Source of the DNA: Bemisia tabaci
Taxonomy: Eukaryota; Arthropoda; Insecta; Hemiptera; Aleyrodidae
Assembly (NCBI RefSeq): GCF_918797505.1
Contig: NC_092797.1
Location: forward strand, 31,757,372 to 31,821,371
Direction: 5' to 3'
DNA: 64,000 nucleotides
Both the position numbers and the translations under genes were made by a program. The notes beneath the pieces are model-generated. The model did not search any database. It was not told the origin of the DNA and saw nothing but the letters and a program-made list of their open reading frames with translations. Below are positions 11,336 through 24,016 of this stretch, piece by piece. The first letter of the stretch is position 1; every line of letters begins with the position of its first letter.

Positions 11336-12478
11336 TTTGGCTCAATTCAAGATTTGAGCACGGCTTTTGCAGAGATGGCGAAATAGCTGAAAATTTGCCC
11401 ATTTCAAGAGGTAAGCCTCGGACATTTTAGTTTTTGAGAGTTGATGCAAGAAATGTTTATTGCAACCCGATAAGGATATATACGCTGATTTCTGTAAGAG
11501 CCCAAGCCTTCAGTTGACTCTGGGGTTTCCCATGCTCTCAATTGTTTTCTGCGCTAAATTTACAGCAAACTTTACCAAACTTTATACAAAATTTAAATCA
11601 ATTTGTGTTTTTCCTCCTATTTTAACCAAAAGTAACACAAGACCACAAACATTTTTATCAGTGCAACGGGGATTGAGAGGAAATAAAGAAAAATTTCGTT
11701 TTTGGAGAAAAAAATAGACTTTTGACCGGTAGAAATATCAGAAGACAATAGAGGAATATAAGAAAATGGAAAGGAGACAAGGATAAGCGAAAGAGGAAGA
11801 AGACAGAGGATTTCAAAAGCCACTCTATTTTTTGACCTCCGCCCCCGCGCACTTCTCATACGTACACGGTAAGGTGTGGGCGTATAGGTGTAGGTAGGAC
11901 TCAGTCGCGTGAGCCCACTCGAGGTTGAGGAATGAAAATCTCCAGATGTTCTGATGGAAACACAACGGCGATGCACGAAGGGGAGATTGCCGACGAGAGA
12001 TGTTCAATAGAATGGAAATCATTCAGTTGTCTCTCGTTACTTGCTCCGATGCAATGTCATATGCAAGGGCGTCTCGAAAAATCGCACTGCAGCTCCGCAT
12101 TCAACTGTTATGAGATAAGTATTGCCCTCGCCCTGCACAATAATATAATAGTTGCCGCTCCGAGTTCGCTCAAAAGCTCAATCCTGGTTTCGTGTTACCT
12201 CCCCGGCTCGATCGATAGTTAACTGTCAGGAGAGGACGCTGGCAAGCATCCTTCATCAATTGCAGATAAGACAACGTTCGCCCGTCAATTTGCGACATCC
12301 AGCACACCACTCTCGCTTCAAGAACGCTTTGATTAATTGATATCTCGAAGTTATATTTTGGGTTGTACAATCTTGAAAATAATGGCGATATTTTTAGTTG
12401 GCAACATTGATGTTGTTTCATTTAAATTCATTAAAAATATCGACAATAGGTGATACAACCTGCCTCACCTAGAATTGA
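11336..12478. other. Noncoding stretch with one dispersed repeat
   Basis: Contains the repeat 11502-11662. Open frames at 11617-11976 (-) and 11932-12222 (+) have no recognisable content and I do not call them. Confidence 0.35.
11502..11662 (+). repeat. Interspersed repeat, copy 2 of 2
   Basis: Shares CCAAGCCTTCNGTTGACTCT, GGGGTTTCCCA, GTTTTCTGCGCTAAA and ACCAAAAGTAACAC with 3497-3660 in the same order and orientation. Confidence 0.55.
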
Positions 12479-12610
12479 ATTACATTTTGCAATAAGGAAT
12501 CACTGTTTCTGGCCCATTTTAGAAACAACACACATGCCATTGGTTTCCCTATGCATATTCCCTATGGCAGAGAGCCATAGATATAGTCGTTCCTTATTGC
12601 AAAATGTAAT
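12479..12610. repeat. 132-bp MITE with perfect 21-bp inverted ends
   Basis: Left end ATTACATTTTGCAATAAGGA is the exact reverse complement of the right end TCCTTATTGCAAAATGTAAT. The interior is short and noncoding. The ends resemble TGCATTTTGCAAAAAGG at 38340 and may be the same broad family. Confidence 0.8.
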
Positions 12611-14413
12611 CTTATAGATTGTCTTACATACGTTTAAAGGGATCATAAACTGTGTTGCCAACTTTCAGGAATCGCCTTGCTCGAAACTGTCCTCTAACTT
12701 ATTAATTTTCATTTATTTTATGTGAAAAATAGAACGTAAAAATTCATTAATTTTTTTACATTATTTATTTGTACAAGAGAGCTATAAAAATCATAATATC
12801 CTTCATGAGTATTCTGTAAAGTATTGTAGTTTTCTTTTCCTTTCGTACAAATAGGACGCGTCCAAACGATGTATCAGGCTGTGAGGTGCCAAAACTTAAT
12901 CGAACAAATACTTTTAAGACCCTCCCGAGCTAAGTAGTTTGTCGAACAGGTCTTTTCAATTACAGGAAACCTATTCAAAGTGAAACTCTTGCTCGAACAG
13001 GGAAAAGCCCTTTTACCTAGAGGCAAGGAAAAAGAAAGTATCTCTTGACCCTTTTTAAAGTCAAATTAGTCATTAACTCTGGAGTAAATTTGTGCGCAAG
13101 CTTAAATCAGTCCAGCTTGCGTGGTCGCTGGTGCAATTAGATTATAAAAATGTCCTATTTGATTGTGTCACGATGGGTTTCGGAGTATCCGAAGAAAACG
13201 GTGATTTATAGTTGGTCAAACGGTGGTTTTCAACTCAACGGAATTGATGATTAGAAAAGGATAACCGTGGTCCATCAGTTCCCTCTCAATCGACAGTTTT
13301 GACTTGAGTTTTAACAATGATTTAACCTCAATTTGACTTCTTGACGCTAAAAACATTCTTTAAAAATTTAGTACTTACGTCTGTGAACATTACAGTGCAG
13401 TGGATACTTCATTTTCTCTTTAATTACTTTACCGATTGGTCTACTTACAAACGGTATTCTAGTCAGTTGAATTAATTACGCTCTGTTTTTATTTGTTGCA
13501 GGTTGGTGCCACTGGCTTCTATTTCCCAGTTCAAAAATGATCTACAATTCTACACTTTTAAAATTCATAAGTATACATGTTATGCTTTTGCATGCTGTAC
13601 TAAATTGATAAGAAAATCATTTTTACGGAGAGCAGGTGTAGCAGCATCATGTCCAATATTATTTTGACGCTGGAAGTAATAATAAAGTATCTTAAACGTA
13701 ATTTTCGAAATGTTGTCCAGTAAAAATAAAACGGAGGTATAGGACAATGCAACAAGCAATGCTACACAGGGTGTCCCAAGGTGAAACCGCCAAACTAAAA
13801 GAGAGCACGAATACTGAAAAAAGAATTTCGGCTTTGAACATCGTAATAGATCATTAGATATAGAACGAATTTAAACGTTTGAATATGTTTCCTCCTTAAA
13901 ACGAGGAAAACACGATTTCCGCGACGAAAATTACTGACTTAAACTCCCAACCAAGTTATTTACTAAATAAACGCTGCTCTGAAGTGTTCCAACTGTTGAG
14001 ATTCTTGGGGAAGCAACTATTTTAACCTCTGTGTAGTGCGGAGTATCAGTCCTATTTGAAGGCGTTTTGTATTGCACAAGATTTTGCTCTCTGCTCCAAG
14101 CACGCACCTCGCAGATTCACAGCGCTTCATCGTGAAATTTTGATAAGGATACACGTTTCTGAATGTTTAAAGTCGCTTTCAATCTAATTGTCTTTTTCAT
14201 AAAATAGCCAATCATTCTGCAAATTCGACAAACATTAATTTAAAAATAATTCTACACCGGTAATTTATTACGGTATATCTACTGATTCAAAAGGACACCA
14301 AGAAGGAAATACTGATTCAAAAGGACACCAGGAAGGAATTAAACAAAATCCCTCCGTGTACTTTTAAAAATTCATTTAGTTAGTTAGTTAGTTCTCTTTA
14401 TAGAGATTTATAC
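12611..14413. other. AT-rich noncoding stretch
   Basis: No gene recognised. A 30-bp unit, ACTGATTCAAAAGGACACCA plus AGAAGGAAAT, is tandemly duplicated at about 14281-14340. A short (TTAG)n run follows at about 14377-14391. Confidence 0.4.
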
Positions 14414-14672
14414 CGATGGTCATAGAGCAGAACCGCGTATTTTCGTCTGTGACGTTGCAGATTTCCCGTCATACTTCATTGTTTTTTTTGACAAAATAGT
14501 CAATGCAATTTCTTGAAAACTACCCTGGATCTTTCTTATTCTCTGTTAGCAAAATATTCTGCATACATTTTAAGTTATGGAGATGACATTTTCTCTTAAA
14601 AAAAAATAAAATAGGAGGAAAAATTCCGTGACACCAATTGGAGGTACGTAGTTTCGCACTTTGGCCATCAAT
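14414..14672. repeat. Family A' MITE, uninterrupted
   Basis: CGATGGTCATAGAGCAGAAC on the left is imperfectly complementary to TACGTAGTTTCGCACTTTGG..CATCAATATG on the right. The interior (TGTGACGTTGCAGATTTCCC, GTCATACTTCATTG, AAAATATTCTGCAT) tracks the copy at 119-635 and, more distantly, family A. Confidence 0.55.
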
Positions 14673-15339
14673 ATGTAAATGTCTGGAAATCATGAATGTC
14701 GTTATAATAAGAAAGAAAGTGGTGCCTACGGAGGCATTTGACCATATTGTGAAGTAGGCTCCTCAAAAGACATAGTCCTTATTTCTTTAAGTTACTATTC
14801 ATATTTGAATATCGGAAGAGGGAGGTATCGGGCCATAAAATGGAAGTCGAATATGCTAACGGGGCGCGGACAGCGTGGCCTGGAAGATTACGGAGAGACG
14901 ACTAGACGCGGGGCGGCGGGGTCATTGTTGTTGGTCGTCATTCCATCTCAACGTCAATATTGCCACTATTGACTCGAGTAAACTCCTGTTATCGTGTTGA
15001 CTTTATTAAACTGTTTGTCCACTTTAAATCATCCTGATTCTAAGCCTCCTACTTCCTCTTGCTCGCTTAGCTCTCTCACTCGCCAACCTCGCCTCGGTTT
15101 CTGCTGCAGTTGCTAAGATTGTCTTGAACCGCGTTTCTTGAGGCTCGGATAAATTAAGACACGAGGAGTTCTAGTAAAAACTTTATATTACGTGCATTTA
15201 TGAAGGAGGTCAATAAATCTCGAACATGATCTGAGGGATCTTTCAAAGGGGGAAAGTTTTTTCGGACATAACATTTCACATATATTTGCTGCCAGTAAGG
15301 CACGGGCAAAAAGAGCAAGGAGGGTTTTGCATAAATCAG
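14673..15339. other. Noncoding stretch
   Basis: No recognised gene. A short GC-rich patch lies at about 14865-14950. Confidence 0.3.
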
Positions 15340-15505
15340 GCATATTCTATTAATTTTGGTAGTACCACAAAAATTAGGTTACTAACTCAAATGTTGCGGT
15401 TCTACCGAAACTTGAGTTGCGCAGTGCTACTAAAATTAATTGAAAACGTCTTTATCATCCAACAAATTGGGGTAATACCACAATTTTCGTGGATATCCCC
15501 TACCA
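15340..15505. repeat. Interspersed repeat (TTTTGGTAGTACCACAA type)
   Basis: TTAATTTTGGTAGTACCACA, GGTTACTAACTCAAATGTTG, ATCATCCAACAAATTGGGGT and AATACCACAATT recur, partly rearranged or inverted, at 36450-36600 and 46620-46800. Short internal symmetries suggest a foldback element. Confidence 0.5.
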
Positions 15506-15649
15506 CTTTTTCCCTTGGGTGTCGCTCACATTCTACAGGAAAGTTTAAAAAACGAGGCCAAATTTTGTCTCTCGTATTTTTGGCTGTGTTGCTCACATGG
15601 CCGTAAAAGCACCACTGCAAAATACAAACGGAACCAACACAATATAAGA

Positions 15650-16070
15650 ATGGAGAAACGTAAAATACGAGCATTGATGATGACGGCGCAGAGGTACAAC
15701 TATTCGTACTCGATGGATGTCCGTGTGGTATCTGCAAAATTGAAGGCGGGATGGCGCGAGGCGTAGACTCGCAATCCTTTACTCCACGCTGAGCGCTGAC
15801 AATGAGCATACCGCTCGGATTTGGGAGAAAAGTTAAAAAACGAGTCTCGAGTGCATCTCTCCTATCCTCGGCTGTGTTGATACTCGAATTTTTTCTCTTA
15901 TTTTTTGCTTCGCTTTATGCTGCCAATGAGATATTTTCCCTCAGATACAGGAGACAAGTTAGACACGAAGCCAAATACGGCTCTCCTATCTTCGGCTCTG
16001 TTGTCACTCATTTTATTTGCCTTCTCTCTTTGATGTCTGATTTTTTTAAAGTGTGTATTTGTAGACCTAT
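15650..16070 (+). repeat. Interspersed repeat, best-preserved copy
   Basis: ATGACGGCGCAGAGGTACAA, CTATTCGTACTCGATGGATG, AATTGAAGGCG and GCTGACAATGAGCATACCGC recur at 39900-40210 in reverse orientation and at 37870-38140 in the same orientation. The downstream part (TCTCCTATCTTCGGCTCTGT, GATGTCTGATT) also matches. Class not identified; the open frames overlying it are not conserved between copies. Confidence 0.65.
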
Positions 16071-17106
16071 ATGTAAAGATTGTATGCACCGGCCACACAA
16101 ACCGTGGAGCACATGTTTTTAGCAAACTTCGGGTCACTCTGACCCGGTTTGGGCGTCTAAGGGTCAAAATGTTTGGCAGGAAAAAATGCTCTTCTTTGCA
16201 AACTTGAAAACCATTTTTAAGTCATTTATTTATGTTATGAAATGTCACATGTTTCCGTCCCCCGAGCGCTCCAATTTTGACAAATTTAAAAATTAGCCCA
16301 TAATTTTCGATTAATTAAAGTATTATTATTGACCTTTGGAGGGTAAGTTGAAATTACAAAAAACTCATTTATGAAACGAACTGCTCCTACGGAGCAGGCA
16401 CAGTCTATTGATCATTTAAATTGCAATTTCAGAGGAAATCAGTTTATTTCTACACATGTCTTAAGTCTGTAATTAATCAAGTGTGTCACACGTTCATATC
16501 TCCCCTTTATAGACGGAGCTGGATCTCATTTCCCAGTGCCTAGTGGCCTATATTTCTGAAAACCTCTTGCAGCTCGTCGTTTTCTGTAGACTCCAATTAA
16601 CGCTTGAGAATGACTCAATCTAATTCGTACGACTGAGCACTGAGGCTTTTGGAAATAAGTTGATACATGTCTTGCACGTAGAACACGGCGCTGCTGCCAA
16701 ACGTTAATACAGATTTTTTTACAATTCAAGTTAACAATTAGAGACTGCGCGTGAGGGAAACCAAGTTATTCATGTTATAATGCATTCTTAGAAATTCCGG
16801 AGTGAAATGCACTCCCATTTTGATTCCAAGATTTTTAACGTTTTCGATAACGTGGTTTTATGAACAGAATGATTACACTTTACTATTAATTACGATATGC
16901 TTTTCCCAGCTGATTGCACAAAGAGTCAACTTTACAATTAGAGAAAAATGGTTTATTATTTGAAAAAAATTTGTGAGTGAGCAGCGGGATTCAGCCTACT
17001 CTTTTTGATACACGTTTCATTTCAACAAAAGTTCTTCGTTTCGGTGAACTGAGACTTCGGTTCGTTTATCTTAATTTTTGGTTCACCGAACTGAAGTTCA
17101 AATTTA
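16071..17106. other. AT-rich noncoding stretch
   Basis: No gene or classified repeat. A local symmetry near 17035-17100 (TTCGGTGAACTGA opposite TTCACCGAACTGAAG) is a short hairpin. Confidence 0.35.
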
Positions 17107-17313
17107 CACCGAAAAAAAAAATGCTAGTTTAACATTCTGGGTGTAAAAAAGTGTGCGACAACTCACAGAACGCAGAATTAACCGCCACAGCAATTAGTTT
17201 TACATCTATACATTGCTAAAGTAACTAATGTAGCGATTAATTCAGCGTTTTGTGAATTGTCGCACACTTTTTTACATCCAGAACGTTAAATCAGCATGCC
17301 TTTTTTTTCGGTG
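17107..17313. repeat. 207-bp Tc1/mariner-like MITE with TA duplication
   Basis: Element starts CACCGAAAAAAAAAATGCTA and ends with TTTTTTTTCGGTG, flanked on both sides by TA (17105-17106 and 17314-17315). Arms extend inward: GTGTAAAAAAGTGTGCGACA opposite TGTCGCACACTTTTTTACAT. TA duplication and long inverted ends fit a Tc1/mariner-mobilised foldback; the superfamily is inferred. Confidence 0.75.
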
Positions 17314-19101
17314 TAACTACTGAAGCGATCACCCAGTCGGTTTGCTTGACCAAATGGCTGAAGTCCTTTGAACCGGAAAGCGCCCACTGTTCCATTTGCT
17401 TCGAATAACCCAGGCGATTTCCTCGGGTTCAGCGGAGTGAACTTCGCTCTTACACAGCGAAAACTCCTCATTTATATCACTTGAGTTTTCTGGGAGATAT
17501 ACGCTTTGATCCATAAATTCCGCACCATTAGCAATAATCACTACACCTGTAACTTTTGAACAAACTAAAATAGAGACTTTCAATTTTGAGAGTGCTTTTA
17601 CATCAAAGAAAACTACTTTGTCGCCCCTCCCCCTCCACAAATTCTAAGGGGATCATCCTAAACAAAAGCAAGAACCCTAGTGACTCATGCACTCAAAAAA
17701 GGTATGACTCTGAGACCCATAAAAAATGGCTCGGAGATCCATAATTTCTAACCAAAGTGACTTACCGTCTACAGTCTGGCTTTTTGAGCCATACTTTATT
17801 GGTCGTGAACCTATAAGCATGATTCAACGAACTATGTTTAATGGCTTCATGATCCATAACTCGGCCGGCAAGTCACTCTTTCCATACTTGTTTTTTGAGT
17901 AAGGGTGGTGCAGGACTTTTGGATCACCCTGTATAGGCTTTGGATCTGATAGGTGGATTTTGTAACATTTGTAACAGTCTAACTCAGATATCATAGCATC
18001 GGCGCATGCCTCGAGAAAACATAGTGCGTAATGGCGTTTATGAAAGCGACGGGTCGTCGGTAAGATTCCGCCCTCCTTCCCGGCGAAGCTCGATCTTCTT
18101 TCCTTTTCAGCGTGAAATTGCTTGTTCCGAAATCGTCCGGGTAAAATGAACCCGGGCTGAGCGATGAGGTAAGCCAGTGAAGTTAAAAAACGGGCGCTCA
18201 GATAAAATGTCACTTCGGAACTAGGTGTGCGGTAAGAAAACGGACAATGAGTGTGTCACTCTGAAAGGAGGGTGGCCGCGGATAGGAAACCACGAAGCGG
18301 GGGGAGCCGCGCGTTGCCAAATCGCACCTTTAATCACCTCAGCTCGCGTGTATCGAAATCGGTTGGCTCGCGGTTCCAGTTTGGCAAAGGAACCTTCCGG
18401 CGGGGTAGTTGTCAGTTACGTCGGCATAATGAGATTGTCGAATTTAAGCCATCCATCTTGTATTTTCCCGCGTAATAAAGCAGCGTCTGCAAACTTCGCA
18501 CGGAGGAAATCTTCGGCCGCCGGGGTGAAAGGGGTGGGGGAGGGGCGGCCGTATGGAGACGTCAATGTGATAGCTTGTCAACTTATTGATTTATTGCGCC
18601 GAGCTAGGATATCAGGGAAAACAAGCTGATCGATTGAAAAATATTCATTGACTTTAAATATTGTTCGAGGCTCCTCCGTCCGTTCGTTCTCACGTGGGAA
18701 GTCGATGTTAGTTGAGCAAGATTGAACTAGTTTTTGAGCCGACTTTCGAAATTCTCTTCTAACTGAACTTTGATCCGACTCAGCAGAAAAGGATCTCTCT
18801 GCGGTAACTATTGCCGAATTTCTTCGGTCCCAAGAAGACTTTATTGCAATTTTGAATCACATGGTAAAATTATCGCTGTTCTATCGGAGTGTCGTGTATG
18901 TTGCCTATCTACTGATCGAAGGAGTACTTCTTTGTGAAATTTTTTGCTATAATATTGAAACAAGTTGCATTTCTTTATTGTATTGCATGTTGTCATCTTT
19001 TTGATACATGGAGCTTATTTTGTTGATTGTTCAAAATCGGCATTCGTTGAAAAAATGATGTAAAAATAATGCAATTTTCTTGCAATAAGATCGCAATATT
19101 A
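17314..19101. other. Noncoding stretch with a GC-rich patch
   Basis: No gene recognised. The patch 18270-18560 is GC-rich. The open frames 17824-18213 (-) and 18225-18629 (+) have no recognisable domain or signal peptide. Confidence 0.35.
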
Positions 19102-19849
19102 TTGTCATGGGAACGGAGTTCCCCATGATATTACAATCGTTCCGTTGCTTTCGCTATGGGATTCCCTATACCTCTGCGACCTTGAGCGTTTCGCCCAGTC
19201 TCCGATTTTTGGTTGATTTTCCGATGTATCAAAAACCGTTGTATTTTTTAGCCAATCATGTCTCTACGTCAAGTTCTGTTGATTGCTAAAATTCGCTTTC
19301 AGCGAGTTTTTTTCCAACTTGAGATGTCGTGTCTGACTTGTGAATCTGCGCAGATCCACGAAGTTCCGTTTTTAGGCAAATTATTTTTTTTGGGAGGTTC
19401 TGATTGGTTATTTTTCGCCATCAGTTTTCTGTTCGTTGGTGCAAAAGATCGCCTACCTCGTTGCTCTTGAGAAGCCGCCATTATCCCACCTCAAATTTTA
19501 CAAATAGAAATAAAGAAATTATAACTATTGTGCAAGGTGGAAAACTGCTCTGGAGGACCCGTTACGGATATATGAGCCAAAATCGGAACTCGATTGATTG
19601 ATTTATTCCATGAATACAGAAATATTGCCTCAGCTTACTGCCGCGATGGCAAATGCCTGCTGATATGAACCTTGAGACACATGATAGCATAGGCAAACAA
19701 TGTCTCACAGAGAAAGGCGCTTAGCTCATTTCTCCAGAAGCTACGAAGACGCGAATCGCCGAATCGCTCAAGGACAACTCTTGTGATAAGTCCCGCCCAT
19801 CGTCCGAGTCTTTTAAATGCTATTTTTTCCCATTCTTTCGCCGATCTGT

Positions 19850-19930
19850 AATAGCCTAGTCGACTGAGGCGCCCCACATTTTTGATAAGGTGCGGGCAAT
19901 AGGTGATCGGGAGTTCGATACCCGGCGATG
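19850..19930 (+). repeat. tRNA-like (SINE-type) segment inside the 2.1-kb repeat
   Basis: TAGCCTAGTCGACTGAGGC resembles a tRNA A box and GGGAGTTCGATACCCGG a B box/T arm. In the sister arm (62215-62305, minus strand) the same boxes are present with about 25-30 more bases between them. I infer a tRNA-derived SINE head, not a functional tRNA gene. Confidence 0.45.
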
Positions 19931-20635
19931 GGAGATAATTTTTAATGGTTGTATTGAATGTTTTAGACCAATCATCAAAAAATAATTAATACTAGATGAT
20001 AAATGTACGAACATTTTCTCGTGAGTTAATATGTTAAACAAAAAATACTGGAATATACCTCCTTCATATAATCAGCCACATGTTCCCCCAAATTAATGAC
20101 GTTATTTTTCTTTTTTCAATAAAGTTAATTTGCATTCAACGTTCGTAAGTTAAGCAAAAAGTACCTATTGATACAAATAGAAAGACATGAAAATAGTATG
20201 CTAACATTTCAGTTGTTTTTTTTTTTTTTTATTTATTTATTTTTTTTTGTTTTTTCAATAAAACAAATTGACTGGGACTAGAATCATCGTATCTCTGAAG
20301 ACAAAAGCTAAGTTTTTTGATACAGAAATACTAATATATTCATCCTTTATATAATCAGGGAGATGTTGACCCAAATATTGATGTATATTTTCTCTGTTCG
20401 CCCAAATTAATGATGGTATTTTCTTTTTTCAATAAAATTAATTTACATTCCACGTTCTTAAAGCAATATTTTCTCCAAAATTCAGCAAAAAATAACAATA
20501 TATACCTACGCAAAAAGTAAATAAATAAATAAAGCAATGACATGAAAGTAGTATAGGTAGTACACATCTAACATTTCGGTTACATCTATTTGAATGAAAA
20601 AAAATGGCAACTTAGGAAGCACATAGGTCACTTAT

Positions 20636-20888
20636 CGACGGTGAAACTACCAAACCACGTATCTCGGTTTGCGACGTCGCAGACTTCCTGTCATACTTTA
20701 TTTTTTAAATGAAAAGCTACTTAACGTCCAGTCTTGAAAATTTCCGTGATTTTTCCTCTTCGTGCGGAGAAAATTCTGTGAAAATTTCAAGGAATGATAT
20801 TGATTTGGTCTACTTCAAAAAAATAAAATGCTAGCGGAGATTTTTAAACACCGCAAACGAGATACGTGGTTTGGTAGTTTCACCGTCG
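20636..20888. repeat. Family A MITE, copy 1 (253 bp)
   Basis: Begins CGACGGTGAAACTACCAAAC and ends GTTTGGTAGTTTCACCGTCG, exact inverted ends of at least 30 bp. Flanked by TTAT on both sides (20632-20635, 20889-20892). Interior noncoding. Near-identical copies at 49041-49293 and 61257-61509. Confidence 0.9.
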
Positions 20889-21215
20889 TTATGATGCGTA
20901 TTCGGGCATGTGCGTAGAGTAAAAATATCATACTTTACGCCGGAAAAACGAAACTGAAAGTTAAATGCGTTAACTTCCAAAAACCATACATAATCCAACG
21001 AAAATAAATAATTGGTAAATAACAGCTTTCTTGTATGCAAAGAAAAAAAATTAAAGATGTTAAAAAAGAGATGTCGACACAAAATTACATAGCCCCTTCA
21101 ATTCTGAAGATACTACAAACGAACTGTACCTACCTTAAAATTTTCATATCCCAGAAGCAAAAGTTCCCATGACGAATATTGCTATCGCTAGCGATTGCAA
21201 AAACCAACTTGTTTC

Positions 21216-23875
21216 AATATTTTAATGCACTGTGCTACGTGGGGTTTTGGGGGGAGCATTATGCACAAAAATTCTCAAGAGTGTTCATACATAAAGGAGG
21301 CTCCTTTTTATTACGACCAGAATGTTTGTTGCGACGAGCAGAAGCCAATTGAGACAACGGGTATTCTGTTTCTCGAGTATACCTGTTTTGAAAGTTCCAT
21401 AATATTACATGAATTATTGAATATCGAAAAGCACAGGCTCTTAGTTTCTCTCAAATGAAAAGCATATCTCAAAGCGTCTCTGAGAGCGTCGTTTTAAGGA
21501 CTTCTTCGTCTGATTTCTCTTTAAGACGACCGGAATTTTCGTTGTCTCAATGGAACTCCCCTATTGCCTCAAGAATAAATCCAGGGAGGAAGATGTCGTT
21601 CCTGAAAATCGTTCCGAATGTCGTTCCGAAATTGACGTTCCTGTACATGCGCCGAAAAATTTGCTCCGTGTGACATGAAACCGAAGGATTTCGCCTATAT
21701 ATTTTCATGTAATGTACGGGATAACGTACAAAATAAACCGATTTCAGAGTTCAGTCGCATGAAATGAATAGTTTTGCTGATATGCGTAGAACACCACACT
21801 GCAGTTCTTAAGACCTAATTTTTTCCGCAGTGCTCTGTGAAAAACCCTTGTCCTAAGTTTAAGTTTACTCTTGCCTTGTCCGATATAGCATGTCCGCTTG
21901 AATCCACTGAAAAAATTCGGCGTTATGCGAAGAAAAATTCCACCTGGATGGTGGAGCATCTTGAATTCACCGCGATAGTGAAAGCACTCGAGACGTATGG
22001 CTCGAAGTCGGTCGAAATCTGCGACACTCATTGTGTTATCGCTTTTTTGTTCTTCCGAATTGTTCTCGTCACCAAGTTGAGACCCCAGTCTGAAACTTCC
22101 AGGTGAGTAGTGGTCCCAAACTGAGGGCAGAACAAATAAAAAGTTTTTTGAGTGCGTCTGAGGTGAAATGGCTCAATCGATAAGTATGAATGAAGTACGA
22201 AATGAAGGGTTCTTCCTAGACCGTCCGACCCGTCCTTGAAGCACTTTGGAAACTCAACAATCAAGCGCGCGTCTCCAAGGTATTGAAGGAGCTTCCCAAG
22301 TCCCCGCTGAGCTATCGCAAGATTAACTTTAGTCACCGAAAGGTTATGTCATCCTGCAAATCGAACCACTCATTTACAAGTGGGTTCATCGATCTGAGTT
22401 CAAACCGGAGGTCTGAGTCTGGAGAACGATGAACTCCAAGTAATTTAAACTATGTCACGCAAAAATCTGATTCGCTCATTTTTATTTTAGGAAATTTAAT
22501 CAGGAGTCACCAGGAAATAAAAACAATTGAGCTAAGAACAAGCCTGGTTCACAATGCGCACGCTTTGATCACTTATCACACAGCGCTCTACAACATATTT
22601 TCAATTCGTAGATCGTATCAGAAATGGAGTAGCTGTATAGAAAGAGTTGGAGCCATCTAAATCCTACTACAGAAAAAGTGTGACACTTAGTCATTAGTCA
22701 GCAAGTTTTAAGCTTTCATGGATATTTCTCTGCACCTAGGATTGAACCACGGCAAACAAACAAGACGTATGCATAGTTTTAGACGGGATGAGGACTTTTG
22801 AATTTTCAACTCTTGAAATCAGTTCTTAGCAACTTGGATAGATATTTCTGCCAAAAATACTCTTTTTCCCGGGAATATTCTTTACCTCCCCTTCAATAAT
22901 ACAAATTCCTTTTGGTCGGTTCTTATACGTTGGTCCAAGAGCACTATGAAAAACCTGGAACTGATATCTATCAAGTAGCGATAATCACTGACAAAATACT
23001 TTTCTTTACAGATGCTCTATCAATAGATAAGGTGATCGTGAGGAAAACTCGAGAAAAACCAAAAGCATAAACAAAATAACGCAGAGGTCAGGGAAAAATG
23101 TCGTCCGTGGAAGTGACGAGTAATTTTATTCACGTAAAAATCTATCTGCCGTTGAATTAGAAACTCTTTAAAATGTTATATTTACCACCCTAAATTGTCT
23201 CAAATTCCGGGACGTTCCTTGAAATTGATTGAGGGGAACCGGCTAAAGTCAAGGAATTTCAATTCTAAATTTCTCTAGCCACTCTTCGTATATTTTTTCA
23301 TTTAGTGGTGATGTCGTCCCACGCTATTGCCACAATTACTACCCGACAAATTCATTCTATCATAAAGGTAAGTTGAGAATTATATGTTCACAAATCTGGC
23401 AAAAAAACACAACCGACATCTTTTTTTACCAAATAGATGGCAACTGCGGTAGATTCAGCATACACCTCGACGAGACTGGGTATTTTCAACGCCCAGAGGC
23501 ATTATGTGCGCTCGTGTCTTATCCCTTCCTCAGTCCTTAGATATGGGCTTAAGTTTGGGTTCCGATGCTGCCAAGCAGTGCAAAAACTTCTCTCAGTCCC
23601 ACTTTTTCGACAGATTTTAACCTTACCATATGATGAGCGGAAATTCAAAATCTAATAAAAACCATAAGGTGTTGTTCAGATTGGCAAACTGTTTCTTTCT
23701 TTCAACGAAAATATATAGTGATCCATGAATAATAATTATCCTTATGAAATTAGTATTGAAAGATAGAGAACATTTTCTACCAAAAATTCATAAGTCAATT
23801 TCTAAGTTCATGTTTGAGTCTATAGTTGCATTACCATTCGACAATTTCGTACTCTGAACTTGACAGCGGGCTGAT
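21216..23875. other. Noncoding stretch
   Basis: No recognised gene. Facing open frames at 21744-22031 (-), 21837-22106 (+) and 22028-22336 (-) lack any recognisable domain and overlap each other on both strands. Confidence 0.35.
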
Positions 23876-23990
23876 TATCGAAATTGATAGACAAAGCTTT
23901 AGACGAGGGAGACACCGGGAAAAAGGAGCGATCCCATTAGTTGAAACTGGTGGTTACGATGGACAAAGGACAGGTGATTAACTGACTTCA
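23876..23990 (+). repeat. Half copy of the 11036-11335 element
   Basis: GCGGGCTGATTATCGAAATT, GATAGACAAAGC, TAGACGAGG and GATGGACAAAGGACAGGT follow the left half of 11036-11335. The matching right half is absent; a (ATT)n run (23991-24016) follows directly. Confidence 0.5.
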
Positions 23991-24016
23991 TTTATTATTA
24001 TTATTATTATTATTTT
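23991..24016. repeat. (ATT)n microsatellite
   Basis: Perfect TTA/ATT trinucleotide run followed by T-rich sequence. Confidence 0.9.

Larger units (their letters stand above)
19102..21215 (+). repeat. 2.1-kb interspersed repeat, left arm of a large inverted pair
   Basis: From TTGTCATGGGAACGGAGTTC to CAAAAACCAACTTGTTTC this segment is matched, in reverse orientation, by 60934-63012. The match is close for most of its length, with clear divergence at about 19600-19930. It contains a family A MITE (20636-20888) at the equivalent position in both copies, so that MITE was present before the copies separated. Short open frames are shared by both copies (19107-19289, 19258-19470, 20355-20567, 20831-21082) but none resembles a known protein. 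It is likely a non-autonomous mobile element of unknown class. Confidence 0.8.

Noticed and set aside
21744..22336. Pair of minus-strand frames (95 and 102 codons)
   Set aside because: No recognisable domain, different frames, overlapped by a plus-strand frame; insufficient to call a gene.
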